Shown one piece after another: positions 1 to 5,455 of a stretch of DNA of 6,612 nt. The notes below the pieces were generated by a model. That model did not search any database. It saw nothing but the letters and a program-made list of their open reading frames with translations, and was not told the origin of the DNA. Position 1 is the stretch's first letter. Every line of letters begins with the position of its first letter. The stretch covers positions 1 through 6,612 of the forward strand of contig JBKPBQ010000091.1 of NCBI GenBank assembly GCA_046726955.1. The letters run 5' to 3'. The DNA comes from CAVPGH01 sp046726955. GTDB taxonomy: Bacteria > Acidobacteriota > Vicinamibacteria > Fen-336. A program made the position numbers and the translations under genes.

Positions 1-45
1 AATTTCGAATAACTGGCTTTTTGATAAATAGTTAGAAGAAGCTCT
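1..45. other. AT-rich tail downstream of parB
   Basis: This short stretch is much more AT-rich than the rest of the window and follows the parB stop codon. On the minus strand there is a 5-bp inverted repeat with a 3-nt loop just at the parB stop (GAAGA/TCTTC) and a second 5-bp pair (TAACT/AGTTA) enclosing about 15 nt. Neither is followed by a convincing T-run, so I do not call a terminator. No coding region is visible; the next gene lies outside the window. Confidence 0.4.
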
Positions 46-885
46 TCAGCTGCGCGCGAGCTCTTCCGCAACCGCGCTCAGCGTCTTCGCGACTTCCTCG
101 CGAGAGACGCTTCCCCTCCGGAACCTCAGCGTCAGGGCGAAGCTCTTGTCGCGCGGCTGGAAGTTGAAGACGTAGCTCTTCGGGCGGCCCTTGCCGGCTT
201 TCGCCGCCTTGCCTTCGCGAGCGAGCCGCCGGGCGTCGCTGCGGGTCGCGCCTTCCTGCTGGAGACGCTCCAGCATGTCGACCATTTTTCCGGCGTCCGA
301 CTGTCTAACTATCTGAAGAAGCGTGGACTTGCTCTGAATGTCGGCCAGCCGACAAAGGTTTCGAACGTCCTCGGGCATAGTCGCGAGCGACAGCGTCTCG
401 GTGATCACGCTGCGGCTCTTGCCGAGCTTCTCGGCCATCAGCTCGTGCGTGTAGCCGTAGCTCTCGGCCAGGGTCTTGAGACCGTCCGCCTCTTCGAACG
501 GGCTCAGGTCCTTTCGCTGAAGGTTCTCGACGAGTGCCAGCTCCATCATCTCGGCGTCCGTCGTCTCGCGCACGACGCAAGGAATCTCGGACAGTCCCGC
601 CTTCGAGGCGGCGCGGAACCGCCGCTCGCCGGCGATGATCTCGAAGTGTCCTCCGACCTTGCGGACGAGGATCGGCTCGATCACGCCCTTCTCGCGGATC
701 GAGGCGGTGAGCTCGGTCAGGTCGCCCAAGCTCTGCCGCGGCTGCTTCGGGTTGGGCTTGATGTCCTCGATGGGGATGAGCCGGCCGATCGCTTCCCCGC
801 CGGGACGCGCGAGCTGCTCGACGAAGTGGGTGTCGTGCCGCATGCGCATCGCATCCGGCAGGCCGATTCGACGGACGTTAGACAC
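46..885 (-). CDS. parB: ParB/Spo0J-family chromosome partition protein
   Basis: This is a ParB-family partition protein of 279 residues that should bind a parS site, load as a CTP-dependent clamp and stimulate ParA. Visible motifs are the N-terminal box with SIREKGVIEPILVR at about residues 62-75, the arginine-rich CTP-binding motif GERRFRA at 86-92, the third box ENLQRKDLSPFEEA at 120-133, and a helix-turn-helix around 147-171 (MAEKLGKSRSVITETLSL core). A basic Ala/Gly/Lys linker near 222-235 leads to a C-terminal beta/alpha segment, presumably for dimerisation. I chose the GTG start at 885: it has AGGAGG 9 nt upstream and overlaps the parA stop by 8 nt, as expected for translational coupling. 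The reading frame stays open upstream to an ATG at 927, but that would place 42 nt more inside parA. The usual N-terminal GLGRGL-type motif is absent. Family assignment is firm; the true DNA target is unknown. Confidence 0.95.
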   Translation of the reverse strand: MSNVRRIGLPDAMRMRHDTHFVEQLARPGGEAIGRLIPIEDIKPNPKQPRQSLGDLTELTASIREKGVIEPILVRKVGGHFEIIAGERRFRAASKAGLSEIPCVVRETTDAEMMELALVENLQRKDLSPFEEADGLKTLAESYGYTHELMAEKLGKSRSVITETLSLATMPEDVRNLCRLADIQSKSTLLQIVRQSDAGKMVDMLERLQQEGATRSDARRLAREGKAAKAGKGRPKSYVFNFQPRDKSFALTLRFRRGSVSREEVAKTLSAVAEELARS

Positions 886-1633
886 GTTCGATGACCTCCT
901 CGCAGAGGCGGTAGTACTCGTAGGCACCGCTCGACTGGGGAGCGAAGGTGAAGATCGACTCCTTGTGCGCCGGGCTCTCTTCCAGCCGGATGCTCTTCGT
1001 GATCGTGGTCTCGAAGACGCGGCCGCCGAAGACCTCGGCCACCGCCTTGTGGACGTCGCGGGCGAGCGTCGTCCGCTTGTCGTGGAGGGTGATCACCGCT
1101 CCCAGCAGCTTGAGGTCGGGATTCGGACGGGCGCGAATCTTGTCCACGGTCTCCAGCAGGTCGTCCGTCCCCTCGAGCGCGAAGTAGCTCGACTGGACAG
1201 GAATCATGAGGTGCGTGGCGGCGACGAGCGCGTTGACGGTGATGAGGCCGAGCGCGGGAGGCGTGTCGATGATGACGAACTCGTACCGGCTCTTGATCGC
1301 GTCGAGCCGGTCCTTGAGGCGGAAGTGGCCATCGAGCTCCCCGACGAGCTGCGCCTCGAGCTTGGCCAGCGCGATCCGCGAGGGTGCGATGTCGAGGTGC
1401 TTGATCGACGAGGGAACGACCACATCCGCAAGGGCGACGCCGTTGCCAAGCACGTCGTACATCGACTTCTCGAGGCCGCGCGCGTCGAGGTAGCTGATCG
1501 AGGAGTTGGCCTGGGGATCGAGGTCGATGAGAAGCGTGGGCCGCCCGCGCATAGCGAGCGCGGCAGCGAGGTTGATCGCAGTCGTGGTCTTTCCGACTCC
1601 GCCCTTCTGATTGGCTATGGCCAGGACGATCAA
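878..1633 (-). CDS. parA: ParA-family partition ATPase (Soj type)
   Basis: This encodes a 251-residue Walker-type ATPase that, in the family, forms ATP-dependent dimers on nucleoid DNA and moves ParB-parS complexes. The deviant Walker A motif KGGVGKTT is at residues 10-17 with both signature lysines (K10, K15), the A' motif with D39 in DLDPQANSS is at 37-45, and Walker B ends in IIDTPPALG with D124. There is no N-terminal helix-turn-helix, so it is the short chromosomal/Ib-like form, not the P1 plasmid type. The start is a TTG at 1633, giving the normal MIVLAIANQKGG beginning; AGAGG sits 7 nt upstream and a good promoter lies just before it. The frame is open further upstream to 1825, but that part is unlike ParA and overlaps the neighbouring gene. 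The last codons contain the ribosome site and start of parB, so the two form an operon. MinD is unlikely given the N-terminal sequence and parB next door. Confidence 0.95.
   Translation of the reverse strand: MIVLAIANQKGGVGKTTTAINLAAALAMRGRPTLLIDLDPQANSSISYLDARGLEKSMYDVLGNGVALADVVVPSSIKHLDIAPSRIALAKLEAQLVGELDGHFRLKDRLDAIKSRYEFVIIDTPPALGLITVNALVAATHLMIPVQSSYFALEGTDDLLETVDKIRARPNPDLKLLGAVITLHDKRTTLARDVHKAVAEVFGGRVFETTITKSIRLEESPAHKESIFTFAPQSSGAYEYYRLCEEVIERV
895..900 (-). promoter_or_regulatory. Ribosome binding site of parB, inside parA
   Basis: A perfect AGGAGG on the minus strand ends 9 nt before the GTG at 885. It is made of codons near the end of parA (encoding E-E-V). This site decides the parB start in favour of 885 and implies that parB translation is coupled to parA. 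Confidence 0.75.
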
Positions 1634-1640
1634 ACGTGAG

Positions 1641-1645
1641 CCTCT
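1641..1645 (-). promoter_or_regulatory. Ribosome binding site of parA
   Basis: AGAGG on the minus strand lies 7 nt before the TTG codon at 1633. Together with the exact match of the following residues to a ParA N-terminus, this supports a TTG start, since no ATG or GTG is available at that position. Confidence 0.6.
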
Positions 1646-1673
1646 GGCAGGAGAGCTGCGTGATCGAGGCCGG

Positions 1674-1702
1674 ATCTTAACGGAGCGTTTGGGGCGGGTC
1701 AA
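1674..1702 (-). promoter_or_regulatory. Sigma70-type promoter for parAB
   Basis: Reading the minus strand, TTGACC (1702-1697, five of six consensus bases) is followed after exactly 17 nt by TAAGAT (1679-1674, four of six, with the important first T-A and last T). Transcription would begin near 1667, giving a leader of about 34 nt before the TTG of parA. The position in the only gap upstream of parA supports it. This is read from sequence only. Confidence 0.6.
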
Positions 1703-1711
1703 GCACAAATT

Positions 1712-1729
1712 GGGGGTAGGGACACCCCC
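1712..1729 (-). terminator. Weak hairpin after the BFN gene, possible terminator
   Basis: A 6-bp stem GGGGGT/ACCCCC with a 6-nt loop lies 5 nt past the stop codon of the BFN gene. On the minus strand it is followed by AATTTGTG, a poor U-tract. It sits directly upstream of the parA -35 box, so it could partly insulate parAB from read-through. Terminator function is uncertain because of the short stem and weak T-run. Confidence 0.35.
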
Positions 1730-1733
1730 GCAA

Positions 1734-2216
1734 CTACATCTTGTATTTTCCGAGCTCGTCTTCGGAGAGACCCTCGAGCCACTTCTGCAAGCGGCCGATG
1801 TCCGAGGAGTCCCTCTTCTCGACACTCTGGGCGTTCTCGATCACGGTGTGCTCGACGAAGATCTTCGCGTGCGCTCGGAGCGCGAGCGCTATGGCGTCTG
1901 ACGGACGGGCATCCACGGCGGTCCGGCGGTCCCCGATCTGGAGGTAGATCATTGCGTAGAACGTGCTCTCCTTCAGCTCGCACACGACGATCCGCTCGAC
2001 CTCGGCATTCAGGTCCGAGATCACGTTCTTGAGCAGGTCGTGGGTCATCGGACGCGGGGTCTGGACGTTCTCGATCTGGAGGGCGATGGCGTTCGCCTCG
2101 GGAAGTCCGACCCAGATTGGGAGGACGCGCTGGCCCTGCTCGTCGCGGAGGACGATGACCGGCATGTTGGTGATGGGGTCGATCGTCAACCCCTTGACGG
2201 TCATCTCGATTTCCAT
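1734..2216 (-). CDS. Bifunctional nuclease (BFN/DUF151) domain protein
   Basis: This 160-residue protein belongs to the BFN/DUF151 family, named after plant proteins reported to have DNase and RNase activity; the bacterial role is largely unknown. Family hallmarks visible here are the N-terminal MTVKGLTIDPITNMPVIVLRD pattern (residues 5-25, summarised by its DP-TNMP-V-LRD spacing), LPIWVG at 32-37, RPMTHDL at 55-61 and DARPSDAIALA at 102-112. The C-terminus (about 138-160) is a short amphipathic tail ending in GKYKM; no UVR domain or membrane segment is visible, so it should be cytosolic. The ATG at 2216 has GGGAGG 4 nt upstream; a second ATG four codons later is possible but would cut the first strand. 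It has its own strong promoter, lies 60 nt after miaB, and is followed by parA about 100 nt on. Family membership is confident; nuclease activity is inferred only from the family name. Confidence 0.9.
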   Translation of the reverse strand: MEIEMTVKGLTIDPITNMPVIVLRDEQGQRVLPIWVGLPEANAIALQIENVQTPRPMTHDLLKNVISDLNAEVERIVVCELKESTFYAMIYLQIGDRRTAVDARPSDAIALALRAHAKIFVEHTVIENAQSVEKRDSSDIGRLQKWLEGLSEDELGKYKM

Positions 2217-2251
2217 GCCGCCTCCCGGGGCACCTAACGAATCCGAATCAG

Positions 2252-2280
2252 AATATAGGAGCGGCAGAACTTCCTGTCAA
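2252..2280 (-). promoter_or_regulatory. Strong sigma70-type promoter for the BFN gene
   Basis: On the minus strand a perfect TTGACA (2280-2275) is followed by a 17-nt spacer and TATATT (2257-2252, five of six). Transcription would start near 2245, giving a leader of about 29 nt that ends with GGGAGG and the ATG at 2216. The -35 hexamer contains the TGA stop codon of miaB, so the promoter begins inside the end of the upstream gene. This is the best-matching promoter in the window. Confidence 0.75.
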
Positions 2281-3596
2281 TGAAGTGCTTGCAGGACGCG
2301 GCCCTTCAACGCGTTCGGGCCGGATCCCTCGATCTCGCTGAGCACGGTGCGGCCGAGGAGGGCCTCGGAGCCCTCCAGGTGGACGATCCGGAAGTGGGGG
2401 GTCCGGCCGGAGACGCGGCCGTCGCCCTCGACGCTGTCCACCAGCACTTCGTGACGCGTCCCGACGAGCGCGCGGTGGCGCTCGCGTTGGCGCTTCTGCT
2501 GGGCCTCGTTGATCGCCTTCAGACGGCGGTCCTTCACGTCCGCCGGGACGTCGTCGGCCACCCGGAAGGCGGCCGTACCCGGCCGAGGTGAGTACGCGAA
2601 GACGAAGAGCCCGTCGAAGCCGACGTCCTCGACGAGGGACACGGTGGCGTCGAAGTCCGCCTCGGTCTCGCCGGGATAACCGACGATGACGTCGCTCGTC
2701 AGGGCGAGGCCGGGCACCCGGCTCCGAAGGAGCACGACCTTCTCCAGGTACTCGGCCCTCGAGTACCCGCGGCGCATGTCGGCGAGGATCCTATCCGACC
2801 CCGATTGCACCGGCAGGTGGAGATACGGGCAGACCTTGGCGAGGGCGAGTGCGTCCGCCATGCGCTCCGAGACGTGCTCGGGATGCGACGTCGTGAACCG
2901 CAGACGCTGGAGCCCGCGAACGCCAGCGACGCGCTCGAGCAGCCCTGCGAAATCGACGTCGCCGTGCTGGTAGGCGTTGACCGTCTGGCCGAGGAGCATC
3001 ACCTCGGGATAGCCACGAGCCACCAGGCTCTCCACCTCGGCCACGATTTTTTCCGGCGCGCGGTTCACCTCCGGTCCGCGCGTGCGCGGCACGACGCAGA
3101 AGCTGCAGACGTGGTTGCAGCCTTCGATGGCCGTGACGTAGGCCCGCACCGGGCTCGAGTGCGCGACCTTGTCGTCGGGCACCAGGAACGTGTCGGCTTT
3201 GCGATCGAGATCGACACCCGCGTGGCCGGGCCGCGATTCCCGGAGCAGCCCAGGAACGCGGTGGACGTTGTGCGTTCCCACCAGCACGTCCACGAAGGGC
3301 GCACGCTCGAGGATGGCGCGGCCCTCGAGCTGGGCCACGCAGCCGCCGACGCCGACGCGCAGTGAGGGGTTCTTCGTCTTCTCGTGGCGCAGCCGGTGGA
3401 GCGAGTGGTAGAGCTTGCTCGCGGCCTTCTCGCGCACGGCGCACGTGTTGATGAAGACGAAGTCCGCGGTCGAGGCGTCGTCGGCGGCCTCCATCCCCTC
3501 GCCGGCGAGGAGCCCCGCGATCCGCTCGGAATCGTTGACGTTCATCTGGCAGCCGAACGTCTTCACGAAGAAGCGGCTTTTTGCTTTGTCGACCAA
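2277..3596 (-). CDS. miaB: tRNA-2-methylthio-N6-dimethylallyladenosine synthase MiaB
   Basis: MiaB is a radical-SAM methylthiotransferase that adds a methylthio group at C2 of i6A37 next to the anticodon of tRNAs reading UNN codons, using two [4Fe-4S] clusters. At 439 residues it has the usual length. The N-terminal domain shows KTFGCQMN with C16, INTCAVRE with C52 and GGCVAQ with C86, the three ligands of the auxiliary cluster. The radical-SAM motif is CNHVCSFC with C160, C164 and C167, followed by VVPRTRG. GQTVNAY near 203-209 is the family's GQ-VN signature, and a TRAM RNA-binding domain fills roughly 370-437. The start is TTG at 3596, the only start codon that keeps the whole KTFGCQMN region; GAGG lies 8 nt upstream and overlaps the recN stop. 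It is 10 nt after recN and probably in its transcript. MtaB and RimO are less likely given the motif set. No i6A-forming miaA is in the window. Confidence 0.96.
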   Translation of the reverse strand: MVDKAKSRFFVKTFGCQMNVNDSERIAGLLAGEGMEAADDASTADFVFINTCAVREKAASKLYHSLHRLRHEKTKNPSLRVGVGGCVAQLEGRAILERAPFVDVLVGTHNVHRVPGLLRESRPGHAGVDLDRKADTFLVPDDKVAHSSPVRAYVTAIEGCNHVCSFCVVPRTRGPEVNRAPEKIVAEVESLVARGYPEVMLLGQTVNAYQHGDVDFAGLLERVAGVRGLQRLRFTTSHPEHVSERMADALALAKVCPYLHLPVQSGSDRILADMRRGYSRAEYLEKVVLLRSRVPGLALTSDVIVGYPGETEADFDATVSLVEDVGFDGLFVFAYSPRPGTAAFRVADDVPADVKDRRLKAINEAQQKRQRERHRALVGTRHEVLVDSVEGDGRVSGRTPHFRIVHLEGSEALLGRTVLSEIEGSGPNALKGRVLQALH

Positions 3597-3604
3597 AAGA
3601 TCCG

Positions 3605-3608
3605 CCTC
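3605..3608 (-). promoter_or_regulatory. Ribosome binding site of miaB, overlapping the recN stop
   Basis: GAGG on the minus strand ends 8 nt before the TTG at 3596. The site shares bases with the TGA stop of recN (3609-3607), so ribosomes ending recN would arrive directly at the miaB start. This supports both the TTG start and a recN-miaB operon. Confidence 0.6.
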
Positions 3609-5289
3609 AGGAGCGAAGGCTCTGGTTCACCATTTCCCGGGCGTGGTGGCGAGCCGTCTCCGTCAGCGTCTCGCCCCCGAGCATCCGCGCGATCTCCTCG
3701 ACGCGATCCTCGGGAGAGAGGGCGGCGATCTCCGTCGTCGTCCGCCCCCGCTCCACGCGCTTGCGAACAGCGTAGTGGCGATCGGCCAGCGACGCAATCT
3801 GCGGAAGGTGGGTCACGCAGAGGACCTGGTGGCGGGCGGCCATCGAGCGGAGCTTCTTCCCCACCACCTCGGCCACGCGGCCCCCGATCCCGGCGTCCAC
3901 CTCGTCGAAGACGAGCGTGAGGCCGCGGGCGTCCAGGCTCGCCACCGACTTCAGGGCGAGCATGAGCCGCGAGAGCTCGCCGCCGGAGGCAATCCGCGCG
4001 AGCGGCCGGAGGTCCTCGCCGGGGTTGGGCGAGAGCATGAACTCCGCAGTCTCGAGGCCCTTCTCGGTCCAGGTCGAGGTGTCGCTCGCGTCGACCGGGA
4101 TCATCTCGGGCCGGAAGACGACCTCGAACCGCGTCTTCTCCATCGCCAGGTGGCCGAGCTCGCTCCGGACCTTCTTCTGCAGGTCGAGGGCGGCCGCCCG
4201 GCGCTGACGGGAGAGCTCGCGAGCGAGCTCGAAGTAGCGGGCGGCGAGTATTGCCCGCTCGGCCTCGAGTGCCTTCTCCTGCTCCTCGGGTGTCCCCATC
4301 TGCTCGAGCTCGCTCTGGCAGCGCTCGCCGAAGGCGATCACCTCCTCGACCGTGGCCCCGTACTTCTTCTTGAGGCGTTCGATGAGCGCGAGCCGCCCCT
4401 CCAGCTCGTCGAGCCGCCCGGGCGTGACCTGGATCCGCTCCCGGTAGTCGCGGAGGAAGAGGGCCAGGTCCTCGAGCTGGGCGATGACGGATCCCCGGCC
4501 CTCGACGTACGGCAAGAGCTCCGCGTCGATCGCCGCGAGCTCCTCGACCTTGCGATAGACCTGGCCGAGGCGGCCGAGCGCGGCGCCGTCGTCTTCATAA
4601 AGGAGGCCATAGGCCTCCGCCGAGAGCCCGGCGAGCCGGCCCGCATTCGCCTGGCGGACCTTCTCGGCGCGGAGCGATTCCTCTTCGTCCGCCCGCAGGT
4701 GCGCCTTGCGGATCTCCTCGGCCTGGAACGCCAGCATCTCGCGCCGGCGCTCGGCCTCGCGGCGGTCCTTGCGAAGCCGCTCGAGACCGGCCTCGACCTC
4801 GCGCAGGCGAAGGTACGTGGCGGCGAGGCCGGAGTGGTCGAGCCCGGCGTGGTGGTCGAGGAGGTCGACGTGCGCCGCCGGATCGAGCAGACCCTGCGGA
4901 TCGTGCTGGCCGTGAACCGCGGCCACGAGCGGAGCGAGCTCCTTCAGCACCGCGAGGGGAACGAGCGCGCCGTTGACCGTGGCCTTCCCCTTCCCGGAGG
5001 AGTGGATCTCGCGACGGATCACGACCTCGTCGCCCTCAGAGGGGAGGCCGTGTTCTTGCAGGAATCCTTCGAGTGCGGGGCCATCGGCAAGCGCCTCGAC
5101 GACGGCGCGCTCTTCGCCGGACCGTATCAGGTCCGTCGAGGCCCGCTCGCCCAGGACGAGCCCCAGAGCGTCTATCAGAATGGACTTGCCCGCTCCCGTC
5201 TCTCCCGTCAGGAGGGTCAGGCCCGGGCCGAGCTCGACCTCGAGCGAGGCGATCAGCGCGATATTGTTGATTCTAAGAAGCTTGATCAT
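3607..5289 (-). CDS. recN: DNA repair protein RecN
   Basis: RecN is a cytosolic SMC-like ATPase that is recruited early to DNA double-strand breaks and helps recombinational repair. The protein is 560 residues, close to the 553 of E. coli RecN. Walker A GETGAGKS is at 29-36 in the usual ISLxVELGPGLTLLTGETGAG-type setting, HGQHDPQ at 126-132, ABC signature ASGGELSR at 434-441, Walker B with FDEVDAGIGG at 461-470 and CVTHLPQIA at 491-499. Between the two ATPase halves lie long charged, Leu/Ala/Glu/Arg-rich helices (about 155-215 and 290-375) that should form the short antiparallel coiled coil. The ATG at 5289 gives the typical MIKLLRINNIALI start, although no good ribosome site is seen; another ATG 4 nt upstream is out of frame. 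It is divergent from tolQ and followed by miaB after 10 nt. RecN is commonly SOS-induced, but I see no clear LexA box upstream. All ATPase motifs are intact. Confidence 0.97.
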   Translation of the reverse strand: MIKLLRINNIALIASLEVELGPGLTLLTGETGAGKSILIDALGLVLGERASTDLIRSGEERAVVEALADGPALEGFLQEHGLPSEGDEVVIRREIHSSGKGKATVNGALVPLAVLKELAPLVAAVHGQHDPQGLLDPAAHVDLLDHHAGLDHSGLAATYLRLREVEAGLERLRKDRREAERRREMLAFQAEEIRKAHLRADEEESLRAEKVRQANAGRLAGLSAEAYGLLYEDDGAALGRLGQVYRKVEELAAIDAELLPYVEGRGSVIAQLEDLALFLRDYRERIQVTPGRLDELEGRLALIERLKKKYGATVEEVIAFGERCQSELEQMGTPEEQEKALEAERAILAARYFELARELSRQRRAAALDLQKKVRSELGHLAMEKTRFEVVFRPEMIPVDASDTSTWTEKGLETAEFMLSPNPGEDLRPLARIASGGELSRLMLALKSVASLDARGLTLVFDEVDAGIGGRVAEVVGKKLRSMAARHQVLCVTHLPQIASLADRHYAVRKRVERGRTTTEIAALSPEDRVEEIARMLGGETLTETARHHAREMVNQSLRS

Positions 5290-5314
5290 GCATGGACCCG
5301 CTCGGGCCGCCGAT

Positions 5315-5344
5315 ACAATAGGCCGTCGGAGGCTGTAAATGCAA
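5315..5344 (-). promoter_or_regulatory. Possible recN promoter
   Basis: On the minus strand TTGCAT (5344-5339, three of six consensus bases) and TATTGT (5320-5315, four of six) are separated by 18 nt. Transcription would begin near 5308, leaving only about 19 nt before the recN ATG. The position is right, but the match is moderate and other pairings are possible, for example with the nearby TTTACA. Confidence 0.35.
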
Positions 5345-5363
5345 GATAAGACGACGATAGGAC
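5345..5363. repeat. Short direct repeat, 11-bp period
   Basis: GATAAGAC and GATAGGAC (seven of eight identical) lie 11 bp apart start to start, separated by GAC, just upstream of the candidate recN promoter. The spacing is about one helical turn, which is compatible with a regulator binding one face of DNA, but two copies of eight bases can arise by chance. Confidence 0.3.
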
Positions 5364-5397
5364 AGGCCGGGACCGGCTCCGGATGCGAATTCCACCG

Positions 5398-5426
5398 TTG
5401 ACAGCCACAAGGGATTGTGGCATTTT
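5398..5426 (+). promoter_or_regulatory. Possible sigma70-type promoter for tolQR
   Basis: A perfect TTGACA (5398-5403) lies 17 nt before CATTTT (5421-5426), which matches the -10 consensus at only three of six positions. Transcription would start near 5433 and give a leader of about 23 nt before the tolQ GTG. The -35 box is convincing, the -10 is not. The spacer is filled by an inverted repeat, and a sigma54-like motif overlaps the same bases. Confidence 0.35.
5404..5421. repeat. 18-bp perfect inverted repeat upstream of tolQ
   Basis: GCCACAA (5404-5410) and TTGTGGC (5415-5421) form a perfect 7-bp inverted repeat around GGGA. It begins directly after the TTGACA box and fills the promoter spacer, as an operator would. 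On the plus strand it is followed by ATTTTC, so if transcribed from upstream it could also act as a weak hairpin terminator or attenuator. The data do not separate these roles. Confidence 0.6.
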
Positions 5427-5455
5427 CGTCGCACAGCGCTATTTAGCGAGGTAGT

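Larger units (their letters stand above)
5290..5455. promoter_or_regulatory. Divergent control region between recN and tolQ
   Basis: This 166-nt gap separates two genes transcribed away from each other, so it must hold the promoters of both unless either is read from elsewhere. It contains AT-rich patches at about 5311-5355 and 5388-5445 around a GC-rich core (5361-5383) that can form a small GCCGG/CCGGC pair. Specific candidate sites within it are listed separately. No small gene is visible. Confidence 0.7.

Noticed and set aside
886..927. ParB start at the upstream ATG (927)
   Set aside because: It would lie deeper inside parA without a good ribosome site, whereas the GTG at 885 has a perfect AGGAGG 9 nt upstream.
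635..1639. A 334-codon plus-strand open frame across parA and parB
   Set aside because: It is antisense to two clearly recognisable genes and shows no recognisable domain.
1634..1825. N-terminal extension of ParA by 64 residues
   Set aside because: The extra part is Arg/Ser-rich, unlike ParA, overlaps the BFN gene, and spans the parA promoter and a hairpin. The TTG at 1633 gives the standard start.
2791..3444. A 217-codon minus-strand frame within miaB
   Set aside because: It is a shifted frame of miaB, strongly Arg/Ala/Gly/Pro-rich, without motifs.
3415..5349. A 644-codon open frame on the plus strand, antisense to recN and the start of miaB
   Set aside because: The opposite strand holds RecN with all ATPase motifs intact. 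The antisense translation shows no family motif and is the usual by-product of GC-rich codon use.
5437..5448. CGCT-ATTT-AGCG mini hairpin beside the tolQ ribosome site
   Set aside because: A stem of four base pairs is too short to claim a riboregulator; it could arise by chance.
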